Notes: generated by a model from the sequence alone, not told the origin. Shown: positions 36,576 to 48,110, numbered from the stretch's first letter. The stretch is DNA of 64,000 bases from Luidia sarsii (GCA_949987565.1 OX465118.1:6848538-6912537), one strand, 5' to 3'. A program made the numbers and translations.

Positions 36576-36877
36576 ACTGAGAAATGGTTTCTTACTGTTG
36601 TGCACTTTCACCGAGTATTGCGGTGATTTTTTGGTTTTACCTGAAGAACCAAACCGGAAGAGTGCATTCATGTCAGGGCAAATAAAAAATAATCCTCTCC
36701 ACTGTGAAAAAACAAAACTCTACCCAATAACCCCTCCCTTCTAACAAGTTATGTTTAGTGCACAAGGCTCTTACATGTAGCTTGTCTAATCCCTTCCAAG
36801 GTTTCTGAGTCATAAGAAGGAAGACTGCACTTTTACAACTACATGTACATGTACATGTACATTGTAACTCCTTTAGT

Positions 36878-37410
36878 TTATACTCCCTCTCTCCCCTCCT
36901 CTCCCACCTTCCCGTCCCCTCCATCCCCTCTCGTCCCCTCTCGTCCCCCCTCGTCCCCTCCCCCTACATGTATGTCCCCTCCCATCCCCTACCCCGGTAT
37001 GTTCCCTCCCCTCCCATTCAGTCCCCTCCCTACCCTCCCCTCCCCTTCCCTCACCTTTCCTCACCTTTCCTCCTCTCGCCTGTCCCCTCTTTTCCCGTCC
37101 TGTCCCATCCGTTCCCATCGGATCCCCTCCTGTCCCCTTTATATCCCCTCCCATTCCCTCCCCTCCCCTCCTCTACATAGTACATGTACCCTCCCCTTCC
37201 CTCACCTTCTCTCCTCTCCTGTCCCCTCATTCTGTCCCATCCCATCCCTTCCCATCCCCTCCTGTCCCCTCCCCTGACATGTACATCCCCTCCCATCCCT
37301 TCCCTTTCCAGCCCTCCCCATCCCCTTCCCTCCTGTCCTGTCCCTCCCCATCTTGTCCCCTCCCGTTCCCTCCCCTCCTGTCCCCCCTCCCCTCCCCTCC
37401 TCCATGCCGA
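36878..37410 (+). repeat. TCCCCTCCC polypyrimidine block
   Basis: About 530 bases of C and T based on TCCCC and CCCCTCC, interrupted by a few TACATG words. The complementary strand is rich in GGGG and GGGGAGGGG, with G-quadruplex potential. The overlapping P/S-rich and G/R/E-rich frames are repeat products. Confidence 0.95.
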
Positions 37411-38085
37411 CTGTCCGATTAGCCACGACAATCTCCCAGTTGTCAAAAGTGCCGCTGTCTTTTTGCTTTTTGTTTTGTGGTACCCAATCATCGTTGTTGT
37501 TTCTTCTTCTCCCGAGTACAGCCCCCTCTAACCAAACAGATTGTCGGATATGCGTTTCTCCTCGACCGATTTATTTTTGTTATCTATTTTTGTTCTTAAA
37601 CTCGATCCGATGGGCACGGTGTTGGATTGTCTTTGATTCGGTTAGGTGGGTTTTTTTTCTCCCTGGTGCACGGTTCCTCTTGCTCTGCCGCTCGATATTG
37701 TCAGAAATGCCAGCCCGGTCGGCTTACCCGCTAACTGGGATGAGAGCAGCCACGTGCCAATATAGTAATGTCATCACCTACGGTAGTATAGCCCCTTCAC
37801 CCGATCAAGCTTTGAAAAAACAAATGGGTCAGCTGTGCGCATCTGAAAATAATTGCACAAACAGGTTTTACGTTTTAAAAGCACCAGTTTAAACCACTTT
37901 TTGTCCGCCTGCCCTGCAGTTAATCAAAATGTAGTACACATACTGGTACTCACTGTACAGTGTATGTATTTGGTATTGACAAATGTCAGTTGTTTTGATG
38001 AATTGTCCAGGCGTGCCATTGATTTTTTTTTCTGGCATGGACGACTAGGCCCTGTTTGGTATTATCATTCATCATTTTCAGACTT
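37411..38085. other. Intronic sequence without recognised gene
   Basis: Unique sequence. A plus-strand frame at 37,353-37,892 overlaps the polypyrimidine block and then continues into unique sequence, with no recognisable domain. Confidence 0.4.
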
Positions 38086-38089
38086 TGGA

Positions 38090-40005
38090 CCTACATGTAC
38101 ATGTACATGTACATGAACATGTAGAAACATGTACAAAGGACATCACATTTACATGTACTGTACATGTACATTGTGTACATGTATGTGCTGCTGTTGAATA
38201 TACAGTACTTAGTGTAGTAAGTGTACACATGTAATGTACACGTACAGTACATTTTACATGTACATGTACTGTACGTTTACAATGATGTGTAATCACTCAG
38301 AGAGGGTCTGAACTTCAATGTGTCAGTTTGTTTTTTAAATATAGTAATCATATTTTTGAGAAAGCAGTAAGATTCTCGACCGAAAACTGCCCCCCACTTT
38401 TCAACCTGAAAAATTGCGACAGCGTACCGCGTAATTCTGTGACTTCACCGGCAGAAAACAGAGCGCTGTGTGCACGACCTTTGCACCTTGGCTTTAGCCG
38501 ACCTTTTGTATGCATTTTGGGTTGCCATAGAAGTGCTGGCCGTGAAAATATCGACACACTAGTGCCTTTTCACTACCGCGTGGCCAAATTACTTATTCGC
38601 TCTGCCATAGTTTTCTTGTGGACTCGCGTATGTGTGTATACTATACATGTACATGTACATGTACGTGTGTGTGTGCAAGCGATCATGCAACATTGCACTG
38701 CCGATGACGTCATCACCTTCTCTTTGGCCCGCGCGCAAAAGAGGGGGTTTTTTTTTGGGGGGGGGGGCGGGTTAAAAAGTCATTTCTCACACAGGTTGGA
38801 TCCGGGTCCAACCCAGGGATGTTTTGTTGTGTGAAAAGCCCTTATGATTTGTGTGCTATGAACTTACATGTAGTCTGAGTGACCTACATGTACGGTATAC
38901 GTATGTACTGTACATGTGCGTGCATCTAATGGTACATGTACAGTACATGAACATTGTACAATTATTACTACATGTAGTAGTAAATTATATACTAGTACTA
39001 CTACCGGTAGTACTCCTGCAGTGCTGATCTGAGTGGCTATGGCTCAATAGGCCTTGGTTTGGTTCCATAGGATGCATGCACAGTAACTGTTGACTGGGCG
39101 TTGACCCGGTCACCTTGCCTAGTTTTTTTGTCAGACACTGGATTTACAATGGGCGTGTTCCACCTCTTTTCCCTGTGCATGAATAAATGTATGGGTTCAC
39201 TTCGGGTACATGTACCGGTACATACATGTACATGTATGTACCGGTACATGTACTGTTTTGTACTGTAGATGTCCATTACGATTATTGTGTGTACATGTAC
39301 ATGTACGTGTACTCTACATGTGTACTGCACGCTGTTCAATGCCATACTGGTGACTGGTGTCATTGTCAGTGGTTTTTATACTTTGAAGTTCATTTACATG
39401 ATGCGTGTGAGTGGGTTGGTACAACTTTGGTACACATGTGTGCACGTGTGTAGTAAACATGACCATAAATGTATTTGGCATACGTACTGTACACGTACAG
39501 TACATGTATACTTACTGTACATGTACATGCACATGTACACACTGTACACATACTGTACATGTACTGTACAATGTGTACATGTACATGTGTACCGGTACGC
39601 ATGTACATGTACATGTACCCGGTATGTACATGTACCCCCGGTACAGTACATGTACATGTACAGTACAGTACAATGTGCATGTACCGGGTACAACATACAT
39701 GTACACGTTTACATGTACATGTGTGTGTACATGTACCTTGGACATTGTGCTTTACACTTACCGGTACAGTACATACCGTATGCACATGTACGGTACATGT
39801 ACATGTACATGTACATGTACACTGTACCGTACATGTACATGTACATGTACATGTACAAATTATCCAAACTTTGTGGAAACAAAGTAGAATCACTTTCAGG
39901 AATGTCGCGGTAAGTTACTTAAAACAACAACACAAATGTACATGTACAGTACTACATGTACATGTACATGTTTGTATGTACTGTACATGTACATGTATGT
40001 GGCCG
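38090..40005. repeat. TGTACA palindrome clusters
   Basis: Clusters at 38,090-38,280, 38,640-38,665, 38,880-39,010 and especially 39,190-40,005. Paired mirror frames on both strands are repeat products. The interval 38,330-38,870 between clusters is unique sequence with a poly-G run near 38,757. Confidence 0.93.
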
Positions 40006-40478
40006 CAGAAGAAAAAGTCCAATGCGAAGTTGGCTTATGTCTCTCATTCCCCCCCCCCCCCTCTCTCTCCATGTCTCTCTGTCCCCACCCTCTGTCTCTC
40101 TCTCTGAACACCCAGTGGAATACTGGCAGAAGACATGGCGGTACATACACATAAATGTGCCCTTCGGTAGCTCAGAGAAGCTCCTGGCATGGGGAGATGC
40201 CACTGCACGACTACTTGATCCCTCGTGTTTGCTTTCGGTCTCGCTGAGTGCTTACACAGACAGCGCTGCATCCCGATAAGAAGTCTCCAACTTCTACCGG
40301 CTGAGCGCACTTGTTTTTCTTAGAGTTTGTTCCTTTCCCTTGTGTCTTTTTTTAAGGAGGGGGGGGGGGGGGGATGCGGAGAAGAGTGCCTTGTAGCCAT
40401 GCTTGTAGTCACTACTACATTGTACCACTACACTGTACTACCGTACTAGTACTACTGTACTTCTACAGTACGACTAAA

Positions 40479-41006
40479 GCCGCGTTTCCACTGGACTTAT
40501 TTTGGTACAAGTAACCAAGACGATGGTTACATGTACTTTGACCAAAATAAGTCCAGTGGAAACGGCCCAGTCAAATTTCTCTCGGTTACTTTAACCGAGT
40601 ACAATGGTTACTTTAACCGAGTCCAATGGTTACTTTTACCGAGCAACCTCTGCCCAATAAAAGTGACCAGGTAAGTTTAACCGAGCCGATTAGTCCAGTG
40701 GAAATGCACCACACGGTTAAATGCGACTTGGTAAAAAAACACATCCGGCCTATGACGTAACACGTACATGTACATGCACTGTGCACGGCGTCTGCTTCAT
40801 TTTACGCGCCTAAATGTACACACGTACATTGTGTATCCGGCTGACACTTGACCGTCATGATTTGTTATATTGCCAGCTCGGTTACTTTAACCATCGTCCC
40901 GGTTAAATTTGACTGACTCAAAAGTCCAAGTGGGAACGATGGTCAAATTTGACCATTAGAAATTTAACCATCATTAACCTCGGTTAAAATTTTAGTCCAG
41001 TGGCTT
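40479..41006. mobile_element. MITE of the CACTGGACTTA family, copy 2, with strong hairpin
   Basis: The left part (40,479-40,566) is a near-perfect foldback. GTTTCCACTGGACTTATTTT is answered by AAAATAAGTCCAGTGGAAAC, and the loop side carries AAGTAACCA and TGGTTAC as a further inner pair. The remainder has GGTTACTTTAACCGAG repeated, then TTAGTCCAGTGGAAATGC and a final TAGTCCAGTGG near 41,003. It shares ends with 26,641-27,237. No coding capacity. Confidence 0.75.
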
Positions 41007-41409
41007 ATTACATTATTTGAGGGGAGAGCATCTACATACATTGGCTACTCAAGCTCCACTTGTTCTTTTACAACACTTGCCTGTACAGCAACCAGCATAG
41101 CAGATTTTAGTTCATAAGTGTCAACATGGTGTCACACAGACCTGTGCCTCTCTGCAGCAAGTCTCTTCAGCAAGTCTACAAATTGGATTCTACCTGTAGT
41201 GTACTGCACATTTACATTTACAGTACTGTACAACTTACCTTCTAGAGCATTCCCCTTGAGATGGCTGCCAAAGAATGGGCAGGCAATGCAGGAATATCAA
41301 GGGCTGAATCAGGAGAGTCCACCAAGTCTTATTCCTTTATTCACAGTTGGCTGCTGTTTTATATACAGCTATAGGAGCAACACCTGTCCCATGCTTCTGC
41401 CTTCTTTCA

Positions 41410-42150
41410 GTTCCTCCTCCTCCTCCTTCTCCTCCTCCTCCTTCTCCCTTCCTCCTTCCCTCCTCCTCTCCTCCCTCCTCTTCCTCCTCCTCTCCTCCCT
41501 CCTCTTCCTCCTCCCTCTCCTCCTCCCCTCCCCATCCTCCTCCACCTCCTCTTCCTCCTCCCTTCCTCCTCCCCTCCTCCTCTCCTCCCTCCTCCTCTCC
41601 TCCCTCCTCTTCCTCCTCCCTCTCCTCCTCCCCTCCCCCTCCTCCTCCACCTCCCTCCCCCTCCTCTTTCACCTCCTCTTCCTCCTCCCTCTCCTCCTCC
41701 CTCTCCGCCTCCTCCTCCCACTCCTCTTCCCCATTCTCTTCCTCCTCTCCCCTCTTCCTCCTGCTCCTCCTCTCCTTCCTCCTCCCCTCCCCCTCCTCAA
41801 CTCCTCGTGACCTGTTCCTGTTCTTGCTCCTGCTCCTCCACCTCCTCCCCGCCCTCCTCTTCCTCCTGCCCCCCTCCTCTACATCCTCCTCTCTCCACAG
41901 TGTCCTCTCTCATCTTCCTCTTCCTCTCTCGCTCTCCTCTTCCTCTTCCTCTCTCTCTCTCTCTCTCCTCTTCCTCTTCCTCTCTCCACGGTCTCCTCTC
42001 TCCTCTTCCTCTTCCTCTCTCTCTCTCTCCTCTTCCTCTTCCTCTCTCCACGGTCTCCTCTCTCCTCTTCCTCTTCCTCTCTCCTCTTCCTCTTCCTCTC
42101 TCTCTCTCTCATCTTCCTCTTCCTCTCTCTCTCTCCTCCACCCTCCACTC
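41410..42150 (+). repeat. TCCTCC / CTCTTCCTC polypyrimidine block
   Basis: About 740 bases of C and T. The first part is TCCTCC-based. From about 41,890 the unit becomes CTCTTCCTCTTCCTC with CCACGGTCTCCTCTCTCC recurring near 41,986 and 42,048. All long frames here are repeat products. Confidence 0.95.
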
Positions 42151-42715
42151 CCATCCCATAAAAGGTTAATTGGATGAGGCCTGCCGATGATTGAATTGTG
42201 ATTTGATTTGGGCGCTGTCATCTTACCCAGTGTAGTCAGTCAGGTGGCTGTCCTGTTGGTGTGCTGTCCGGATCCAGTGAGTCGGGTGTTCATAAGAGGC
42301 GTAGCTACAAAGTACACCATTTGATTGCCACTGCTGATGGCTGGGTTTTCTCTCCCCCTTCCTTCCCCCCCCAAAAAAAAATTCCAAGTAAAATGGTAAC
42401 GTTTTTATTACTGGCCAGTCTCTTTGAATTAAGAGGTGCTGCAAGAAGTGCCCCGCTGATATTAAAATGTCAGTGCAGATTGCTGCACGCATTGTGCGGT
42501 GAGTCCCTTTTTCAGTCACCGCACCTGATCCGTGCCGAAAGGTTTACTGCCCTTTTACCATCTGACCAGTAGGGTGACTGGCCGCAGTGGCACTATACAG
42601 CCTGTCACTCTGTCCTCAGCCAGTGTGGTGCTGGTCAGCTGCGCAGCAGTCATTTTGTTTGGCCACTGATGGGGAATGGATGATACTTAGTTACATGTGT
42701 ACATGTACTTTTACA

Positions 42716-42805
42716 GGGCTTCTGCGGTCATGGAAAACCCGGAAAAGTCACGGAATTCGTGAGATGTTTTTTCCAGGCCTGGAAAAGTCGTGGAAAATGA
42801 AAAAA
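42716..42805 (+). repeat. Short dispersed-type repeat with GGAAAAGTC motifs
   Basis: GGTCATGGAAAACCCGGAAA, then AGTCACGGAATT, then CCAGGCCTGGAAAAGTCGTG. The two TGGAAAA/GGAAAAGTC halves are related to each other. I recognise this style of sequence as a repeat seen in other animal genomes, from memory only. It is not a coding exon despite an open frame through it. Confidence 0.45.
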
Positions 42806-42819
42806 AAAGGCACTAAAAA

Positions 42820-43075
42820 TGTACATGTGTACATAAGAAACATGCCCACCGAAATGTGCAGCTACAAGTGTAAATGTACCGGTACATGTACTCGTTTCGT
42901 GTACATGTATAATACAACCAAGCACATACATACGTTTGTACATGTATACATGTACATGTACATGTCCATGTACACGTACAGTACAGTGTACATGTACGTG
43001 TACATGTACATTGTACATGTACATGTACATGTACAGTACAGTGTACATGTACATACATGTACTGTACATGTAAAT
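42820..43075. repeat. TGTACA palindrome cluster
   Basis: Dense TACATGTAC words, with GTACACGTAC variants, over about 250 bases. Confidence 0.92.
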
Positions 43076-43244
43076 GCTGATATTTCATCGAAGCCTTCCT
43101 GCCGTCTTCATTGGCACTCAGCATAGCCCACCACGCACCACCTCTTAGCGCTAACTCCCTGTAGTGTTCCCTCCGCACGTTTGCGCATTTTGCTTCCATT
43201 ACTGTACCCCGCCCCTTCCCCCAAGAAATGGCCTTCTTGAAGCT

Positions 43245-43258
43245 GCTGCCATGGCAAC
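43245..43258. promoter_or_regulatory. RFX X-box-like motif
   Basis: GCTGCCATGGCAAC matches the RFX X-box consensus GTNRCCNNRGYAAC at all defined positions but one. It lies inside an intron with no other regulatory context, so a chance match is quite possible. Confidence 0.25.
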
Positions 43259-43896
43259 AGTCGAACATGAATTCCGCCTTGAAGACAGGAGCTCTTTAGC
43301 CGTCTCTCCTGGTGTGGTCCATGTCAGTGATAACTCCTTCTCTGGTGGTACACACACACACATGTACATGCAGTACTTAGGGTCTGGTTTTCCTCTGTGC
43401 GAGGCCTAGATGAAGCTGTGTGGTGGCGAGATGTCAGGACACATCCAATGTTAAGTATCTGGATCTGGAGTCTGCTCAGTGTCAAGTTCATTCTCAGAAA
43501 TGTATGAGGGCAAAATAAGGCCTGCAGTTTTTCAAACCTAGTACTAGGACCTTCCCAAATGGTGGATTGACAAGGGCATAATCGGATTGGAATGAGATGA
43601 GGCAATTTGATTTGGATGAAAAAGGGCCAGGGAGGAAAGCTGGTAGGTATGCATACATGTACACCAATGTACATGTACACGTACATGTACAAGGGTGAGA
43701 TCAAAGGGAGGGGAAGGGATTAGTAAACAAAGAGATCAAAGGGAAAAGTGATGGAATGAAGTTCACACAAAAGTGAACATACAGTATAAGGAGGATTATT
43801 AATTAACAACATGCAAGGTGTTAGCCATTCCCCTCCAGGATGTTGATGCTGTGTGGTTTGATAGTCCGAAGAAGCTTCATCCATAGCTTCTAGGGC

Positions 43897-44256
43897 CGTT
43901 CCCACTACACCAAATAAACACGACAATTATTTGGATCGCAATCTGAATCACGATTCAAACTCCACTTTGTTTGCGTGTGGGGACACAATAAACGCGATTA
44001 TTAGTGAGATTTGAATCACGATTCGGACTCCACTAAGAGTGAGATTTTTTCAAATACTGGTAATCGCGTTTATTTGTGACGCGATGTGTGTGGGAATGTC
44101 ACGCTCAAATTGCACCATTTTTTTTAAAGCCCCCGATGTATTGTTTACTTTCGTCAGCGAGTCCCGTCATTCCTGCTTGCGCAGCACGACCACATGCTAA
44201 CCGCAATTGGCTCGCATTTATTTGCGACGCGATTATTTGGACTGTGGGGACAGTGG
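43897..44256. mobile_element. MITE-like element with GAATCACGATTC core
   Basis: The left end TTCCCACTACACCAAATAA resembles the reversed right end CCCCACAGTCCAAATAATCG. The interior has AATCACGATTC twice, GTGAGATTT twice, and CGCGTTTATTTGTGACGCG with TTTATTTGCGACGCGATTA near the right end. It is non-coding. Related words at 28,200-28,350 suggest a family. Confidence 0.5.
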
Positions 44257-44654
44257 ACATATGCCAAAAAAAAAAAAAGCCCAGACAGAGATTGAATCAT
44301 TTTTTGAAATATCACTTTAAACTAGTTCATCCTCAGAAGTTAACTTTCAGTCCTTTTGGGAGGCTGTACCGAGGTGATGGATCGGAAGCTCATGCCTTGC
44401 ACCTAGACTGTGTGCAATGTTTAACCCTCCTATGGAAGAACCCCACAGCTGAGTAGGCTGTGAAGTGTTGGTGAGTGTCAATGGAGAGTCCCAGGCAGTC
44501 AGAGCATATGGTAGGCCCCTACATAATGGTAGGAAGAGTGCTCAGCTACTGCCTGCACAGGGCAAATACACCGAGAATGTGGGTGTGCATGCACTCGTCG
44601 CTCACCTCCCGAATGGCAGGAGGGGTGATAAATATCCCTCACGGCAGGGAAAAG

Positions 44655-44710
44655 GAGTTGGAGAGAGAGAGAGAGAGAGGGAGAGAGAGAGAGAGAAGGA
44701 GGGAGGGGGC
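44655..44710 (+). repeat. (GA)n tract
   Basis: GAGAGAGAG runs with an AGGAGGGAGG tail, continuing the pattern of purine/pyrimidine strand-biased repeats in this intron. Confidence 0.9.
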
Positions 44711-45071
44711 AAGGCAGTTGGGAGTCAAGTTGCAGTGCATCATTAGGTAACATACATGCGCAGCATCAGTCACCAGACTCCGAGGTTTGAAACGGGAGAC
44801 TAATGCTACATGGGGGCGGAGGGTTGAAGGACCGACGTGCTCGAGCCTTCCCACCATCTGCTCGACACAGTTTTCATCCGGGCAGCTCTTGTGCAACCGA
44901 TTAAAAAAAAACATACGGTGTAGTTTGTGTTTTCCACTGGTATGGAGGTTTGGTTTTGTATTTGTTTTTTTTTGTTTTTTCACACTTCCTACACTGTACC
45001 TGACACCAGCAAGCCGATAAGTCCAGTCTCGTGAATCTGAAATTTGAGACGATTGAATCGATTCTGGAGAC

Positions 45072-45222
45072 TGGGGAGGGAGAGAGAGAGAGAGAGAGAA
45101 GAGGGGAGATGTAGGGAGGGAGGGAGGGAAGGAAGAGGCCCTTTGCGAAGATTGATCACCTGCCAGGCCCTGGACAGACTTTTGTCAAGGAGGATTCAGC
45201 CCCCCCCCCCCCCCCCCCCCGA
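45072..45222 (+). repeat. (GA)n / GGGA tract and poly-C run
   Basis: GAGAGAG and GGGAGGGAGG are followed after about 60 bases by a run of about 20 C near 45,201-45,220. Confidence 0.9.
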
Positions 45223-45508
45223 TCCGAGGAACCCCTGGGCCAGAGGACCTAATGTGGGTTAATGAAGACTGCCTGTCCCGAGCATTTTGGGTGGGTTTTT
45301 TTGTTTGTCTCTGAACGCATCCTCACGTTGGCAGGGCCTGCTCAAGCCGAGATCGATGCGGATGCTGCCTGCCATCTGCACAGTTGCCTCTGGATATTTT
45401 GCTGTCAATGGTAATAGGCTGGGGCACAGTGTTCAAGCAATCTACTGCAGATTAAGACATGAATTTCATGAGTACCCCCTCCCTCCCCCCCCCCCATAAA
45501 AACAAAAG

Positions 45509-45721
45509 TACAGTGGAATGTCGCTATAATGAACATCCTAGGATCCATGAAAATAAAATAAAAAAATTCGGTATAGCAGTTGTTCATTATAGCAGATGCG
45601 GCCACATATTTTGTACACAAAAATTGGGAGCCAAAGTGGATGTTCGTTATAGCCGAATGTTCGGTATACATGTACATGTACAATGTATAGTTGGCGTTCG
45701 ATATAGCGGCGTTTCACTGTA
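45509..45721. mobile_element. MITE with TACAGTGRAACGTCGCTATA-type ends, copy 2
   Basis: It begins TACAGTGGAATGTCGCTATA and ends TATAGCGGCGTTTCACTGTA, with TA at both boundaries. It shares GAACATCC, GGATCCATG, CGGTATAG and TTATAGCCGAATGTTCGGT with copy 1 (13,551-13,789). A small TACATG cluster interrupts it near 45,667. Non-autonomous, Tc1/mariner-pogo-like. Confidence 0.85.
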
Positions 45722-45921
45722 TAAGATTCTCAGGCATTATTTGCAGTTCTAGTCTCCTTGAAATGAGTACACACATACATGTGTACATGTACATGTGTAC
45801 ATGTATGCTCACTTACCACTGCACTGTCTTCAGATTAATAAAACCTACATGGATTGCATAAGACTTGAATGTTTGTATGGTGGAGAACTTAGTGGAAGGT
45901 TTGCTGTGACACCATGTATAT

Positions 45922-46040
45922 CATCTCTTTCAAGAAGTGTGGCTCTGAAAAGAGCCGGTAACTCAACGTTTCGTGTAGTGTGTAGTGTGTACTCTGCCCG
46001 TCGTCAGGAGACTGCTGGATCGCACTTGACCAAAACTTAG
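45922..46040 (-). ncRNA. Histone-type 3' stem-loop with purine-rich downstream element, no histone gene
   Basis: On the minus strand, GGCTCTTTTCAGAGCC (45,941-45,956) is an exact match to the metazoan replication-dependent histone mRNA stem-loop: a 6-bp stem and a TTTC loop. ACACTT follows, then CTTGAAAGAGATG (about 45,922-45,934), which resembles a histone downstream element recognised by U7 snRNA. Upstream on the minus strand, CAGTCTCCTGACGACGG and GAAACGTTGAG look like dispersed-repeat sequence and not histone coding sequence. The call is for the signal only. Confidence 0.5.
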
Positions 46041-46239
46041 CAAGTGTACAGCTGTTTCCAAGAAACTTCACAGATGCAATCTTCCCAATTGGTAACCTCG
46101 TAAAATGACGCTGCCAGGCAACATTTCTACTCACATTGGATATGCTTTTGCAGGCAATTATATTTGAATACAAGGTAAAAGCAAACATCATGGTTTGGAT
46201 GTACAGTAATGTACATTGTACCGGTACATGCATGTCCTG

Positions 46240-47455
46240 GGGAACAAAGGAAGACTTTCCTCGCTCGTCAGAATTTCATGCTTAACCCTTCTGCCCATAG
46301 GAATTTACTAGGAACCATACCCATTCAAGCCAATTCCAACACCATATGGTGAACTGTACACAAAAGCAAAAACCAGTGGACATTATTTTGGGTATGCCCA
46401 ACCCCAAACCCAGGTAAACCAAACAGTTTACTGGTGCAGCACCCTATTACACAACATTAAACACTTTTGTACTGCTGGATTTTGACTACCGGTACTTAGG
46501 GATTGTTAGGGTTAAGCAGCTTCATGAAATTGGTCCCAGATTTCATTTCATGCCAGTCAAGCTTTTTCTAGTGCGCATTTCTGTGCTTACATGTACTTGT
46601 ACATGTGCATGTACATGTACAATTATTAGCATACATGTGTACATGCACTGTACATGATCAAACTGTACATAAATTTATCACATGCCTGGTGAAGAGTGTG
46701 CTGTGATTGGTCAGCTGAAATGGAGCATTCTACTGTACTAACCTACATGTATTAATAGGGGAAGATCGTGGTTGCAGGGTTACGATCGATTTTTGTGCCA
46801 AAATTATGAAGGAAAAAAACCTGCTGTGTGCGCGTTGTGACAGTGAAATGCACATGATATTGCAGCAGCTCTCCAACTGTGCCATTGTGATAGAAATCAA
46901 TAACTGAAACCAATCTCCAAGTCTGTCACTCTGACTCCAAAATCATTTTCAGGGGTGTCAGCTTTTCCCTTTGCTGTGAAATTGTTCAATAAAAAATAAA
47001 CCCAGTACAATTAAGTTATCAGTATGTTTATGTGGTGTATACACATACAGTGTACTGTATGCACAGTGTATATGTGTCTTTGGAAATAAATTGATTACAG
47101 AGACCACTGCCCACAGCTTTCAGTCAACTTGAAGCATTCATGATACCAAATTGTTTGAAATTTCTGAATTGTTAGGTTAATAATTAATTTATACAGAATT
47201 GTGATGAATTTATATAACACCTCTTTTAGTTGTAGGCTATTAAAAATATTTAGAGAACCTGACTTTTCAATCCTACATGTAGTAGGGCCCTTTTCTCATA
47301 TGGTGTCCATCATTATACGTGTGCATGTATGCAGTAGTGCATTTGACTTTCTGTCTGACTATCCCAATACATTTGACCTGAATTCCCAAGCCCCTAATAT
47401 CTGCCCCAACCGCATCTGATAACATCGACACGCCCTCCTGCTTATCCAGGCAATC
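46240..47455. other. Intronic sequence without recognised gene
   Basis: AT-leaning unique sequence with a few TACATG words near 46,590-46,670. No exon was recognised. Confidence 0.4.
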
Positions 47456-47459
47456 TACA

Positions 47460-48110
47460 TGCAAGGAAGAGAAAGAGAGGAGAAGGAAAGGTGTGGGGGG
47501 GAGAAGAAAGAAAATAGGAGAAGGAGATGGAGGAGAAGGGAGGGGAGGGAGAGGGGGAGGGGAGAAAGAAAGTTTGAGAAGGAGATGGAGAGAGAGGGGA
47601 GGGGAGGGAGAGGGGAGGGAGAGGGAGGGGAGAGGGGAAAGGGGGAAGAGGGAGAAGGAGAGACAGAGAGTGGAAGAGGGAGAGAGAGACGGTAGGAAGG
47701 ACAGGGAGAGGGATAGAGAGATTTGGGAGAGAAAGAGAAACAGAGAGGGGAGAAATTATACATTGTGTAGGGAGAGAGACAGAGAGAGAGGGAGAGAGAA
47801 AGAGGGAAGGAAAGAATGTACATGTAGGAAAGAAGAGAGGGGGGAGGGAGAGGGAGGAGAGAGGGAGAGTTTCAGAAGGAGAGAGACGGTAGGAAGAGGG
47901 ACAGGAACAGGGAGAGGGAGAGAGCGATTGGGGAGAGACTCCGCGAGAGACAGAGAGGGGAGAGAGGCAGATACATGTACATGTAGGGAGAGAGACAGAG
48001 AGAGGGAGGGAGGATGTACTGTAGGGAGAGGGACAGGAAGATGGGGAGAGGAGAGAGATGGGGAGAGAGAGAGTGACAGAGATAAAGAGAGAGAGAAGGA
48101 TACCCATCCC
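47460..48110 (+). repeat. GAGAGGGAGA polypurine block
   Basis: About 640 bases of nearly pure A and G on the + strand, built from GGGAGAGAG, GAGAAGG and GACAGAGAGAG words with a few TACATG insertions. It is the strand-reversed counterpart of the pyrimidine blocks at 36.9 and 41.4 kb. The long E/R/G-rich plus-strand frame and S/P/L-rich minus-strand frame are repeat products. Confidence 0.95.

Noticed and set aside
40044..40310. Minus-strand 88-residue frame with WHLPMPGASLSYRRAHLC
   Set aside because: It looks superficially protein-like but has no family resemblance, no clear splice sites, and overlaps a CT-rich tract.
41118..42177. Long S/P/L-rich plus-strand and E/R/G-rich minus-strand frames
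   Set aside because: Low-complexity polypyrimidine with no coding features. The same holds for 36,843-37,531 and 47,442-48,248.
42587..43126. 179-residue plus-strand frame including GLLRSWKTRKSHGIREMF
   Set aside because: The middle part is the GGAAAAGTC dispersed-type repeat and the end is TACATG repeat.
45889..46233. Histone gene upstream of the minus-strand stem-loop
   Set aside because: The 114-residue frame there bears no histone sequence, so only the RNA signal is reported.
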